Assembly (NCBI GenBank): GCA_026119855.1
Contig: JAOWBW010000006.1
Coordinates: 2,914,001 to 2,978,000 of the forward strand
Reading direction: 5' to 3'
DNA from: Campanula takesimana
Taxonomy: Eukaryota > Streptophyta > Magnoliopsida > Asterales > Campanulaceae
DNA: 64,000 nucleotides
Shown here: positions 44,035-54,954 of the stretch, one piece after another
Numbering within the stretch: position 1 is the first letter of the stretch
Layout of the letters: each line of letters begins with the position of its first letter
Notes under the pieces: generated by a model
Told to the model about the DNA's origin: nothing
Database searches by the model: none
What the model saw: only the letters and a program-made list of their open reading frames with translations
Translations under genes and position numbers: made by a program

Positions 44035-44175
44035 TTAGGTGTAATGATTTAATTGGTGTTTTTAATTAGAGTGTGGCGGGTCCATTATCGATGTAACCAA
44101 TAAAATATCGCCACCTCATGTTGTGAGCAAGATTTTGTGAGCTTATTTTGTGCCCCTAGCATTGCTCATAAGTTA
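44035..44175. repeat. small MITE, copy related to 35765-35880
   Basis: Contains the same ordered words as 35765-35880, with partial inverted ends (CACAAAATCTTAGG and CAAGATTTTGTGAGC). Confidence 0.55.
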
Positions 44176-44784
44176 TAAAAGAAATTTATAAATTTTGGTT
44201 ACAAATACAGTTGATAATAAATAATTAAATATTAAATTAATGAGTAGTGGAGTCTACAAATACATCATTCAATCATTCATTATCAACTGTGTTTGTAACC
44301 AAAAATTTTGTAATTTTTTTTCACTTTATGTTTACGCAACAATCTAGCATTTCATTAGATGATGTAGTTAAGTTGCATTTAAATTTATCAAAATAATGTC
44401 ATTTCAACATATCTAAGCTACTTATAGATGAAAATTCAATTGAGCGAAAAAAAAAAAAAAAAAAAAAAAACAGGCTGGTAAAAAAAAATCCACCAATTGA
44501 TCAAACACAGCCAAAACACCGTCGGGGTGGCTCACAACCACTAGTCATTCGAGGGAAAGAAAACAAGGAGATTAGGTCGTCCTTTAAAAAGATAAAAGAA
44601 GAAGATTTTTTTCCATTTTTTTGCATTTTTAGCTTCAGAAACAAAGTTAGTTCTGATTTTCAGAATCTGATACAAATTTAGGTATGAATGGAAGTGATAC
44701 TATATTTTGAAAAATATAACATGAGTGACGAAAGGGTTTAAACAGAGTTTGGATGTTCACATGAGAGAAAAGACGGGCGATTGA

Positions 44785-45061
44785 CCAAACTATGTAACAT
44801 ACTACCATGTTGGTTACAATTTATGCAATGTACCATAAGTTTACCACATGATCCAACGTAATTTGTAAGTTGTTTCAAACAATGCAATGTACTTTGTAGA
44901 ACGTTGCATTATTTGAAACGAAAATTGCAAAGTATATTGCATTATTTGAAATGAAAATTGAATTATTTGAAATAAATTTGAAACTACGTTGTTTTATGTG
45001 GTAAACTTGTGGTACATTGCATAAATTGTAAGCAAAAGCTTGGTACGTTGCATTGTTCGGT
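44785..45061. mobile_element. foldback MITE
   Basis: Long imperfect inverted repeat: 44815-44865 (TTACAATTTATGCAATGTACC, then AAGTTTACCACAT) pairs with 44985-45030. Outer ends AACTATGTAACATACTACC and GGTACGTTGCATTGTTCGG are also inverted. No coding capacity. Confidence 0.65.
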
Positions 45062-45446
45062 AATTTTTTCGAGAAAAAACACACAATTTTGAACTATTTA
45101 TTTAGGTTACAACAACTTAATTAGAAAGGGAAAACCCCTTTTCAAAGTATTTGGACTTTTGCTTCAATTAGCAAAATTGAGTTCTTTATTGAGGATAAAA
45201 ACAAAATTCAAGTGATTAAGATTTACCGGAGAATACACAAGGTATAATAATGTTAGTGGAAGATGTATTGTGAATATGTGAAAAGTAAAGTAAAAAAAAA
45301 AAAATGGGTAGAGCTCTATAGAAAGCTTTTCTATAATTTCATACGCGGCAATGGATACTACTGCGACAAAATATTTTATAAGAGGTAATGGATATAACTG
45401 TTAAAAAATGGTGGAGCCATCTTAAGAGCATCCGCTATGGTAATAA

Positions 45447-45755
45447 GAGCATCTACAATGGTAAAAACTCTTTGAAAAATTATTTTATAATTTAAACATG
45501 TCTAATCATTTTTAAGCAAACAATTGAGGCTTTTAATATTTCTTCACATTAGAGCTTTTTTGTTTACTAGGGAGTTGGTGATTATTAATATAAAAACTAT
45601 ATAAAAAAGAGCTCTTTCTACTAATAGCAAGTCTTTGACAGAGAGTTTTTTTTTTTTTTTTTTTACAAACTTTCACAATGAAAGGAAAAAAAAAGGCTTT
45701 AAAGAGTGTTTTCATAAAAACAAAGAGCTCCAATAAACCTCCATTATGGATGCTC
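45447..45755. mobile_element. Tourist-like MITE (309 bp)
   Basis: Ends GAGCATCTACAATGG and CCATTATGGATGCTC, flanked by TAA on both sides (45444-45446, 45756-45758). The sequence just left (GAGCATCCGCTATGG) is another Tourist-type end, so this copy may be nested in an older one. Confidence 0.8.
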
Positions 45756-46099
45756 TAAATGGCACTTGTCTCCATTTTTTTTTACAACTCCATTATGTTT
45801 TTCAAACATATTAATTTAGTATTAGTAAAGTTTGGAAGAAAAAAGTATTTTACCATAAAATTTATTTTTCATCCGTTTATACAAATTAAGAGTAAGATTA
45901 TAGTTGCTCAGAAAAAACTTTATATCATGTGAAAATTTGAGATAAAATGTGCTTTTTCTAAGAGTTTAGAATAAACGTGTATTCAAAATGCGCTGTAAAC
46001 ATTTTTCTTAAATAACTTACATTTGTTTTAAAGCTACAGTGATATTTTCATAAATAACAGGAACTTGTTTAAGGTGCAATAAAATGTAAAAAACCGTAA

Positions 46100-46480
46100 C
46101 TTAATTATTGAATACACTAGGACTCAGTAATGGTATCACTGAACTCTTTAACGCTACAACTGAATTTTTTTTAACACTATCACTCACACTCATTAACACA
46201 TGCACTGACACTCTTTAACACTACCAATGACACTTTTTTCACTTTCGCTGATAATTTATTACTCACACACGAGTGTTCTTTAACACATGCAAGTACTTTT
46301 TACAAAAATACTGGCATAATTTAACACACACATGCGCGCACATATTAAAATTAGTATCAGTTTGAGTGTTTTGAGTGACAGTTTAAATATTTATGAGTCT
46401 CGGTATAAATGATTGACTCTTTTAACATTAGCACTGATATTTACGATACAGAAACGAGCTTTTGAAAAAGCCCTTTTTTA
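46100..46480. repeat. degenerate CACTGACACTCTTTAACAC repeat tract
   Basis: Loose tandem reiteration of words such as CACTGACACTCTTTAACAC and ATCACTCACACTC; low complexity, no clear period. Confidence 0.5.
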
Positions 46481-47789
46481 TAAACGCTAGAATAAAAAAG
46501 TGTTTTTTTTTTTTTTACAAAACATACTCTTATATCATAGTTTCGCTTCCTATAAATTAAGTTTGATATATGTTCTTTTATTTAAAATGAATATCTATAT
46601 TGTGAAAATCTCGAGAAAAACTCGTTTTACACTAGTTTTAGGGTAAAACTTGTTTTCATCCCTAACGTAAAAGAGAATCTCTTAATGTAAAACAAGTTTT
46701 ACATATCTCTTAATATAAAACAAGTTTTTCATAAAACTGACTCATCTATATTTTAGACGTCGGTGTTAGTTTATGGAATTATAAATATTTTGGATATCTT
46801 ATGTCCACAAACACTCGAGATGGAGCAAGTATTCATTGCATTAATCCCAAATCTTGTAAAAAGCACAAACTTGTTGCAATCCTCTACTTCATAATTATCT
46901 CATTGAACGAAAACGCAACAAATTAAACATCTTTTAGGTAGCTTAATGTGTAATATTGGTTGCTTAATTATAAAATTCTATCATCAATAAAGGAAAGAAC
47001 TAAAAGCGGATATAAATGCACCAGAAATGTGTTTTTATTACAAAAAATAAACTAGGAAGTGGAAGTTTACTTTTCGAAATCTCGCATTGCCTGCCTTCAT
47101 TCTAAAAGTAGAAAGAAAAAAAAATCATTCTTGTAGTATTGCGTCTGGTTCAGGTAATTAGGTGGTGAACATGGTTCTAGGAAAAACATGAGCTGGAGAC
47201 GTTATTAAACCTTTATATATGTGTGAGTGAAATGAACATTTAAGTTAATGATTTTTTTAGTATAATTTTTATTAAGAACGCGCAGTTTAGTTTAGTTTAA
47301 TTTAATTTTTAAAAGTCTATAAAATGAAATCTTATTGCTCTAAAGCCCTTTGAGACACAACTATCAGTGGTATTTTGGACTCTATGGGTATCAGAGTGTC
47401 TGATAACATGTCTTAAAGCGGCAAATAGATCTTGGAGAAATAAAAAAAACGTAGAATCCATGTAAAGAATAACCGTTATGCTGGAGGGGTTTGAGAAAAT
47501 CTCCCTATTATTTAAAACAGATAGAAGTAGTAATATATATTATCGAAGTAGTACTCCTTCCGTCTCAATTTAAAATTCTTACTTTCCTTCCATTTGTTCT
47601 AGTTTAAGGTACTTGGTTTTTTTGATTTTATAAATGGCAAAATATGAACAGTATTTTGGATTATCTTGTTCTCGTAAAGTTCATTTAATTACAAAACATC
47701 TGTTACTTACTTAATTTATTTTCACTAATTTGCTTTATGAATATTGTTTTAGATAATTATATCTTTAATACCTTACTTTTGCATATTAC
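46481..47789. other. AT-rich spacer
   Basis: No gene recognised. A single Stowaway-like end (ACTCCTTCCGTCTC) lies near 47551 without a visible partner. Confidence 0.4.
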
Positions 47790-47990
47790 CTCTTCAGCTG
47801 CATCTCTTACTACCTTACGCAGTTCATTCAACAGTTCCTCATCTTCGTAAACTATTTCTCTTAAGCATTTACGCAGTTGGGGAAGGAATTCTTCCAGTAG
47901 TTCTGCACCAAATGCCTCCAATTTTTGTAGCATTGATTTATGAAGTGCAGCTCGTACACTCGAAGGTTGCTTCTCTTCATCTTGATTGTG
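47790..47990 (-). pseudogene. possible isolated exon, unidentified helical protein
   Basis: The minus strand has about 66 open codons (SSVRAALHKSMLQKLEAFGA, then ELLEEFLPQLRKCL, LRKVVRDAAEE) followed by GTAATA, a usable donor. The upstream acceptor is weak. Composition is coding-like in AT-rich surroundings. I do not recognise the family; probably a captured or leftover gene piece. Confidence 0.4.
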
Positions 47991-48390
47991 ACAATTTCTT
48001 CATTATCACAGTAAAAATTAATTAATCGAATCAATTGGCAAAAGGCAATAATAATTACTCAAATTATATTATGTTTATAATCTAAAGATGGTTCAAGCTC
48101 CAAAACTGAATAATGTTGCCTTAATTAATCGACAAGCAGGCTCAAGTGAAGCAACTTTGAGAATAAATTTGAAGTTGATCAGCAAATTTTCATATACACA
48201 AAATTAAACTTGAATACATTATTCTCCTACCATCACAATTGAGCTGATAATATTTCTACTATATTTATTGTGTACATTAACTGCTCAAGTTAAGAAGATT
48301 TTTAGATTGCCCGCTACTCGTTGAAGATTAATCTATCCATCTTTTTATTTTTCTCATTGTAACATATATTAGGATTTAAGAGGGTTAGAC

Positions 48391-48504
48391 TAGGGGTGGC
48401 AAAATGGGTGTTTTGGGTGTATCCATTAAAGTTAAAATATCCGGATATCCAATGGATTTTTAACTTTAATGGGTAAACCCAAAACACCCATTTTGCCACC
48501 CCTA
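48391..48504. mobile_element. hAT-like MITE (114 bp)
   Basis: Perfect 28-bp TIRs beginning TAGGGGTGGCAAAATGGG, almost fully palindromic inside, flanked by the 8-bp duplication GGTTAGAC (48383-48390, 48505-48512). The duplication contains the TTA target site and first three bases of the neighbouring Harbinger derivative. Confidence 0.92.
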
Positions 48505-48509
48505 GGTTA

Positions 48510-49327
48510 GACCATGGACAATAAGGGGTTGAGAGGAGGGGTTGAGTTGGGGTTAGTTGGTTGAGTGTGGGCAATAAGGGGTTGAGAGGAGGGGGTTGAA
48601 GGGGAAGGGTCGGAAGAACTCAACCTGGTTGAGAGGAAGGAGTGGGGCCCGCCAGATTACACATGGCAGCAAGGCAATGGCCGGCTAAGGCGCGTGCATC
48701 ACACGCACGAAATAGGGTGCGTCAAGGAAGGAGGCCAACGCTTTTTTTTTTTTCTTTTTTCTGATTAAGACACATGTCATGGACCCATTGGTTGTTGATT
48801 TTTTGTGATTTATTTCCCACCCCAATTATTTGAGCTCAAATATTTTACAGCAAATTAATTTATTTTTATTTTATTTTTTTGCCAAAATTCATGATTATTT
48901 TTCCTCTATATGTTGATATAAGTTTTATTTGATTTGGACACCGAAAAAAAAAAACCTCTTTTCTCTTTAAAAATTTCTTAATTATCCTTCTTTAATTAAG
49001 TGTAAACTAAAAAAAATTACAAAATTAAAAAAAAACTTGAATTTATAATAATAATAATAATAATAATCATTTATTTTTTAATTAAAAATGATGATTATTA
49101 TTATTATTATTTTATTGATCATAAAAATAAAGATTATAAATAAAATAAAAAGTGGTGGAGTATAGAATGATGAGTTGGGAGGAGTTGAATTTTAAACTAA
49201 ACTAGTTATTGTGGGGGGTGTAGTTGAGAGGGTAGTTGAATGATTAAGTGAATGGAGAGAGAATATCAGGTGGAGTGATATTAGGGTAGTTGAGGATTTC
49301 TGGTAGTTGAGACTATTGTCCATGGTC
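48510..49327. mobile_element. deleted PIF/Harbinger derivative (818 bp)
   Basis: Ends GACCATGGACAATA and TATTGTCCATGGTC with TTA on both sides (48507-48509, 49328-49330). About 150-300 bp at each end resemble the ends of the full element at 50767-54507 (GGGGTTGAGAGGAGGGGG; GGAGTTGAATTTTAAACTAA), but both ORFs are gone. The middle has AATAAT and ATTATT runs that can pair. Confidence 0.88.
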
Positions 49328-49535
49328 TTAGACAAAGTCAATCATACATGGTAGAGAAGAATAATATGAAAGACGCAATTTTATTATGAACAATAGGTTA
49401 CATATTTATAGGGTTACATAGAAAGTTCTAGATCTAGTCTAGCTTGTTGTACAAGATACAATCTCCTAATGATATACAATATCTAGGTTTAATATCTAAA
49501 AGATATTTACAAAATATACTTAGGAATATTTAATA

Positions 49536-49802
49536 CTCCCTCCGTCCCGCCGAAAATTGCAAAAAAAAAATCATGGCACAAGAATTAAGGGAAAAGTGAA
49601 AAAGGTGATGTGTTGTAAGTGTTGATAGTTGAGTGGGAGAGAGAAAGTGGGGTAGAGAATAGTTAGTGGGTTAGTGGTTGTGAGTATGAGAAGTGGGACC
49701 CACTAATTAAAAAATATTAAAAACTTTCCATTTATGGAATGTGCAATTTTTATGGGACGCCCATTTTGGTAAGTTTTGCAATTTTCGGTGGGACGGAGGG
49801 AG
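49536..49802. mobile_element. Stowaway-like MITE (267 bp)
   Basis: TIRs begin CTCCCTCCGTCCCGCC and extend to GCAAAAA-type words, flanked by TA. Confidence 0.88.
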
Positions 49803-49881
49803 TATTCCTTATAACATATACACATAATGATCTCTTTAGAACCGAATAGTTTGTCATAGGAGGTTAATTAGTTTGAGTTTG

Positions 49882-50056
49882 TTTTGAGGGAAACTAGTTC
49901 CCCCTTAAGTTATAAAAAGTCCTGTTTTTTTACCATTCTTAAATCCTAAAAGGCCTAAACCCTAAACCTTACACCCCAAACCCTAAACTTTAACCCATAT
50001 AAAAACAGGACTTTTTATAACTTAGGGAGAAACTAGTTTCCCCCAAAATTTTCTCA
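49882..50056. repeat. foldback repeat with telomere-like words in its loop
   Basis: Inverted arms of about 45 bp (GGGAAACTAGTTCCCCC..., AAAAAGTCCTGTTTTT) enclose AAACCCTAAACC words. It ends 34 bases before the DNA polymerase alpha exon. Confidence 0.7.
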
Positions 50057-50089
50057 ATTAGTTTTGGCATTTTTCGTAAGTAGGTACAG

Positions 50090-50412
50090 GAGGATATGAG
50101 GAATGGAGAAATAGCTTTGGAGAAATACATTATCACAAAGTCATTGACTAAACCACCTGAAGCTTATCCAGATGCTAAAAGCCAGCCACATGTTGAAGTA
50201 AGTTCATGAACAATACTTCACTGTGTTCAGTTCATCTTGCAGTATCTTTCCTTTATAAGGTTTTTCCATTATTTATACAGCAACTCAAAATTCTTGTAGA
50301 CGTATTTACTTGTACTGCTCTTATTCAGGTTGCACTCAGATTGAAGAAAATGGGTTACATCACCGGTTGTTCAGCGGGCGATACATTTCCATACATAATA
50401 TGTTGTGAACAG
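50090..50412 (+). pseudogene. DNA polymerase alpha catalytic subunit fragment, two exons
   Basis: Exon 50090-50197 and exon 50329-50412 join in frame with AG/GT splice sites. Product words GEIALEKYIITKSLTKPPEA, YPDAKSQPHVE, then GYITGCSAGDTFPYIICCEQ match a conserved C-terminal part of the thumb/palm region of plant POLA. Only two of many exons are present, so this is a gene fragment, perhaps captured by a transposon or left by a partial duplication. The intron is retained, pointing to a DNA-level event. Confidence 0.8.
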
Positions 50413-50514
50413 GTCTGTCATGACTCAATAGAACAATGTTGAAGATGTTCCATATGAATGCTTAACAGAACAATTTGCCTTAATTAATCGAATCAGTACA
50501 CAATGAAACAGTAT

Positions 50515-50740
50515 AAGTGCTTACAGAGAAAAGAATCATGAAAGCATTTCAAACATACCTAAGTGCTTACAGAGAAAAGAATCATGAAAACATTTCAAAC
50601 ATACCTTGGGGATTCTTTTGATCCATCCATTTACGATGGCTTAGGCTAATTACGATGGCTTAGGATAATTACGATGGCACCCAAGGCTAATTACGATGGC
50701 TTAGGATAATTACGATGGCACCCAATCGTTCTCTAAATGG
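50515..50740. repeat. two small tandem repeats
   Basis: A 46-bp unit occurs twice (50515-50560, 50561-50606; AAGTGCTTACAGAGAAAAGA...). Then 50629-50740 has about six TTACGATGGC units, some with TTAGGATAA and some with CACCCAA between them. Confidence 0.75.
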
Positions 50741-51269
50741 AAACGATGGCACCCGATCTTCGCTTAGGCCATGTCCAATAAGGGGTTGAGGGAGGGGGTT
50801 GAATGGGATTAAACTAGTTGACATGGTGCAATAAGGTAGTTGAGAAGGGGGGTTGAAGGGGGAAGGGTTGAAGGTTGTCAACCGGGTTGAGAGAAATTTG
50901 GGTGGGGCCCGCCTGGACACATGTCGGCCAGCCGTTGGCGCCGACATGGCGCGTGCGCCTCACCTCCAACAGAGGCGCGTGAGGGCTGCGTCCATCAGCT
51001 TTTTTTTTGTTTTTTCTCCTTTTGCCAAGTGTCAGCCTACGATTGGTCCTCCGGATTTTTAGATTTGATTTTCAACCCAAATTTTCGAGTTCAATTATTT
51101 TACAGCAATTTTTTTTTTCGCGAAAAATCTGGATTTTTTTTCTCTATAAATTGATATAACTTTCATTTTATTTGTACACCAAAAAAAAACTCTCTTTTCT
51201 CTCAAAAAAATCTTAATTATCCTTCTTTAACCCCTTATTTTTTAAAATATTCATCATCTTTTTAGTGAA

Positions 51270-52361
51270 ATGGATCCCAATAATCCTTATTTCAACACTC
51301 AGAATTCAAGTAATTTTCCACCAAATTACTACAATCCTAATGATTTTCAATCGCCAAATCAATTTTCTAACCAACCACGTCCTCAAAATGTCCCACAATT
51401 TTATTATCAACCAAATGCCATGTCTTCAGCTGTACCCACCTGGAATCCATATTATGGTATGCAATTTCAACGACCTCCACCACCACCACTACCCTCTCAA
51501 GAATCAGAATATCTCGAATATTCAACACAAATGGTTATGGGTAGCAATAGCGGTCCTGATGAAGCTACTCCAACTCCAGATGCAGGAGGTTCAACCACTA
51601 GTCGGAGAAAAATTGTCAAATGGAGCACGAAGGACAATATAGTGCTAATCAGTAGGTGGATTAAGTTTGGAACCGACAGTGTAGTCGGAAAAAATCAGAA
51701 GAGTGAAGCGTTTTGGGGTAAGATTGTTGAATATTGTAACGAACATTGTGAATTTAACCCTCCCCGTGACGTAGTTTCATGCAAAAATCGTTTCAATTAT
51801 ATAAACGCCAAATTGGGCAAATGGGTAGGTGCATACGATAATGCTAAGCGTATGCAACAAAGCGGGTGGTCGGAGAATGATGTTTTGAAAAAAGCTCACG
51901 AATTATATAAAAGTGCTAACAATAGCACTTTTAATTTGATGGACGAGTGGATAGCTACCCGAGATCAACCACGCTACGCAAGTCAGGTTGGAGGAAATAC
52001 TGGATCTGATAGCAGTGGGTCTAAGAGAGCACAAGAAGGTGATGTAGGTGATTCAAGCTCGGTTGGATCCATTCCTTGTCCTATGGGAAGAGAGGCAGCT
52101 AAGAAAAAGGCGGGGAAGAAAAAAGTGGGGTTGTCACCGGTAAAAGAACAAAAGTGGTCAGAATTCAAACAATTCAAAGAGAAAGAATTGGAACGAATGG
52201 ACAACTTAATCTCAGAACAAGAGAAGGCAAACAATATTGCCCTTAACAAGACTCGGGCTAAAAATAGGAAAATGTGGATGCAGTTGAGTCAAATGGAGTC
52301 TCGCGATCATCATCAACAACAGCTTTTTGAAATGTTGACTGAAGAGCTGTTTGGCAATTAA
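51270..52361 (+). CDS. PIF/Harbinger ORF1, Myb/SANT-like DNA-binding protein
   Basis: 363 residues. The N-terminal 100 are rich in Asn, Pro and Gln. A Myb/SANT-like (trihelix) domain spans about 110-200 (KWSTKDNIVLISRWIKFGT, FWGKIVEYCNEH, CKNRFNYINAKL). A basic stretch AAKKKAGKKK and a C-terminal coiled coil (EFKQFKEKELERMDNLIS) follow. This is the usual ORF1 of Pong-like elements, needed with the transposase and thought to bind it and DNA in the nucleus. TATAAA lies at about 51143, 120 bases before the ATG. No disruption. Confidence 0.9.
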   Translation: MDPNNPYFNTQNSSNFPPNYYNPNDFQSPNQFSNQPRPQNVPQFYYQPNAMSSAVPTWNPYYGMQFQRPPPPPLPSQESEYLEYSTQMVMGSNSGPDEATPTPDAGGSTTSRRKIVKWSTKDNIVLISRWIKFGTDSVVGKNQKSEAFWGKIVEYCNEHCEFNPPRDVVSCKNRFNYINAKLGKWVGAYDNAKRMQQSGWSENDVLKKAHELYKSANNSTFNLMDEWIATRDQPRYASQVGGNTGSDSSGSKRAQEGDVGDSSSVGSIPCPMGREAAKKKAGKKKVGLSPVKEQKWSEFKQFKEKELERMDNLISEQEKANNIALNKTRAKNRKMWMQLSQMESRDHHQQQLFEMLTEELFGN

Positions 52362-52481
52362 TGTTTGTTTTCTAGCTTTATGTCAATTTTCTGCACTGAT
52401 GTACTACTTTCAAGATTCTCAGTATGTAACTTTACCTTTTAATTAAATCTATGTAATTATATTATTGGAGTCCGTCAATTA

Positions 52482-52655
52482 ACTCAATTGAATTGAAGCT
52501 TCAAATCCGTCAACCACGACCACTCATTTGTTATCCTTTAACTAACTCAATTCAATAGAAGCTTCAAATCCGTCAACCACGACCACTCATTTGTTATCCT
52601 TTAACTAACTCAATTCAATAGAAGCTTCAAATCCGCCAACCTCAGCCACTCATTT
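52482..52655 (+). promoter_or_regulatory. 63-bp tandem repeats upstream of transposase gene
   Basis: About 2.7 copies of a 63-bp unit with GAAGCTTCAAATCCGTCAAC and CACTCATTTGTTATCC, just before a TATAAATA box at 52658 and the transposase ATG at 52743. Location suggests a repeated promoter element; effect unknown. Confidence 0.6.
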
Positions 52656-52742
52656 TCTTATAAATAACACTCTCTTCTTTCATTCTTCCTACACCAAACA
52701 CATTCTTCTTTCCTTCTTCCTACATCAAACACTCTCTCCTTT

Positions 52743-54035
52743 TTGAGAATTCCTCCTACATCAATGGATCCATCTGGATTTCTTCCTTTTGATATCGAAG
52801 ACTACAAAAGGCAACTTGAAATTGAGGAGAGTTTTATCATAAACGAGTTTTTTGATGATAAACCTCCGAAAAAAACTCGAAAAAAATTGAAAAGAGATCA
52901 CGCTTTGCACAATAAGAGCCTGATTGATGACTGCTTTTTCGAAAATGCTATGTATAAAGATTATTTTTGGCGCCGATATCGGATGCAGAAACATGTATTC
53001 ATCCGCATCGTTGAGGATCTTTCAAGCCATGACATGTACTTCACACAAGGATCCGATTGTTCCGGCAGAGAAGGCCTATCTCCATTAGCAAAATGTACCG
53101 CAGCCATGCGATTGTTAGCATATGGTATGTCCGCTGATTCTATTGATGAATACATTAAAATAGGGAAAACTACAGCGTTTGAGGCATTACGGAGATTCTG
53201 CAAGGGGGTCATTCAATTGTACGAGCGTCAGTACTTGAGAGCCCCAAACGAAGCTGACCTGAAAAGACTTCTTGAGGTCAGTGAGAAGCGGGGGTTCCCA
53301 GGGATGATCGGGAGTATTGATTGCATGCACTGGGAGTGGAAAAATTGTCCTACTGGTTGGGAAGGTCAATTTACTAGAGGTGATAAGGGAACCACTACGG
53401 TTATTCTTGAAGCCGTTTCCAGTCATGATTTATGGATATGGCATGCCTTTTTTGGATGTCCGGGAACATTAAACGATATAAATGTTCTGGACCGATCACC
53501 AGTTTTCGATGATCTTGAAGCAGGAAATACTCCACGAGTCAATTTCTTTGTGAATGAACGTCAGTATAATATGACATATTATCTTGCTGACGGTATCTAC
53601 CCCTCTTATCCGACCTTCGTCAAATCCGTTAAACTTCCTCAAAGTGAAGAAGACAAGTTATTTGCAAAATACCAGGAGGCATATCGGAAGGATATAGAAC
53701 GGGCATTTGGAGTGCTCCAAGCTCGATTTAAAATCATTCGAGAACCAGCTCGAATGTGGCAGATAGAGGACTTGGCTATGATCATGAGAGCATGTATCAT
53801 ATTACATAATATGATCGTTGAGGATGAACGTGGTACGTATTCTCAAAATTGGCTTGACTATCAGGATCAGCCCGGGGCAAGTGGGTCTAGTACACAACAA
53901 CCATTCTCAACTGAGGTATTACCAGCGTTTGAAAATCATGTACGTACTAGATCGGATTTGCGTGATCAAAGGGCTCATAAACAATTGCAGAACGATCTAG
54001 TCAAACACATATGGGCAAAGTTCGGAAATCAGTGA
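52743..54035 (+). CDS. PIF/Harbinger transposase, DDE_4 family
   Basis: Intact 430-residue protein. N-terminal helix-turn-helix-like region (about 60-150, RMQKHVFIRIVEDL, SADSIDEYIKIGKTTAFEAL). The catalytic domain has D186 in GSIDCMHW, D276 in YYLADGIYP and E312 in DIERAFGVLQARF, giving DD35E spacing. HNMIVEDE follows, typical of this family. It cuts and joins element ends at TTA/TAA targets in the nucleus, with ORF1. An ATG at 52743 is used; MDPSGF starts at 52764 as an alternative. No stops or frameshifts. Confidence 0.95.
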   Translation: MRIPPTSMDPSGFLPFDIEDYKRQLEIEESFIINEFFDDKPPKKTRKKLKRDHALHNKSLIDDCFFENAMYKDYFWRRYRMQKHVFIRIVEDLSSHDMYFTQGSDCSGREGLSPLAKCTAAMRLLAYGMSADSIDEYIKIGKTTAFEALRRFCKGVIQLYERQYLRAPNEADLKRLLEVSEKRGFPGMIGSIDCMHWEWKNCPTGWEGQFTRGDKGTTTVILEAVSSHDLWIWHAFFGCPGTLNDINVLDRSPVFDDLEAGNTPRVNFFVNERQYNMTYYLADGIYPSYPTFVKSVKLPQSEEDKLFAKYQEAYRKDIERAFGVLQARFKIIREPARMWQIEDLAMIMRACIILHNMIVEDERGTYSQNWLDYQDQPGASGSSTQQPFSTEVLPAFENHVRTRSDLRDQRAHKQLQNDLVKHIWAKFGNQ

Positions 54036-54510
54036 TTTTTAAATTTTATTGTACTGTGAGTCGAGTCTATATATCGTATGTTTTTTTGTTTTTCATCATT
54101 TGTGGAACGAGCTAAGTTTATTGTAACTTTTCTTATTTTTATTAAAATTAAAATATTCTCGTATTTATTTAACTGCTTCGAAAAAAATTAATTAAGTTTG
54201 AATTAAAAAAAATTAAAAAAAATCTCGAATTTATAAATAAAAATATTAATAATTTATTTTTTAATAATAAATTATTAATATCAATATTTATCTTTAATTA
54301 TAAAAATAAAATATTGTAAATAAAATAAAAAGTGGTGGGGTATAGAATGATGAGTTGGGAGGAGTTGAATTTTAAACTAAACTAGCTTATTGTGGGGGTG
54401 TAGTTGAGAGGGTAGTTGAATGATTAAGTGGATGGAGAGAGAGGATGAGGTGTCGTGATATTAAGGTAGTTGAATGTTTTTAGAGGGTTGAGTTATTGGA
54501 CATGGTCTTA

Positions 54511-54954
54511 GGGTTTCTTTGGGCCAAGAGTCAAAAAGGGGCAAATGAGATTTAAATAAGGAGCCAATTTTGAATTCAATTTTCAACTGGGACCCCTAAA
54601 TTTAAATAATTGGCCCAAAACTCTCTTTCAGTTATTACTCCCTCCGTCCCAAAATGGTTTTCTTATTTGCCATTTATTATTGTCCCAAAAAGATCTTCTC
54701 ATTTTTTTTAATTTGAGCTAATAAAATATCCAAATATAAATATCCAAATATTCAAAAAGAAAAAAAAAAAACACAAAATGATGTTCAAATTCCAGAGACT
54801 CTACAAACTGCTCCCTCATCATATAAAATGTTCACACTCACACTCATACGTAATTTACGTGAACTACATTATAGAAACGTATTACACGTGAATTACGGTC
54901 AAAAGGTTCACAAACGAACGTAAACTATAAGATATCATAAATCAGTGTAAAATT
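54511..54954. other. spacer with partial Stowaway end
   Basis: A Stowaway left end CTCCCTCCGTCCC occurs at 54638 after TA; no matching right end is found. No gene seen. Confidence 0.5.

Larger units (their letters stand above)
50767..54507 (+). mobile_element. complete PIF/Harbinger (Pong-like) transposon (3741 bp)
   Basis: Ends GGCCATGTCCAATAA and TTATTGGACATGGTC (one mismatch), flanked by TTA (50764-50766, 54508-54510). Both proteins needed in this superfamily are encoded as intact ORFs on the plus strand. GC-rich subterminal sequence on the left (50900-51000) and TTGAGAGG-type words at both ends are shared with the deleted copy at 48510. It looks potentially autonomous. Confidence 0.92.

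Noticed and set aside
49950..50000. Interstitial telomere repeat
   Set aside because: AAACCCTAAACC words are few and irregular, and lie in the loop of a foldback repeat.
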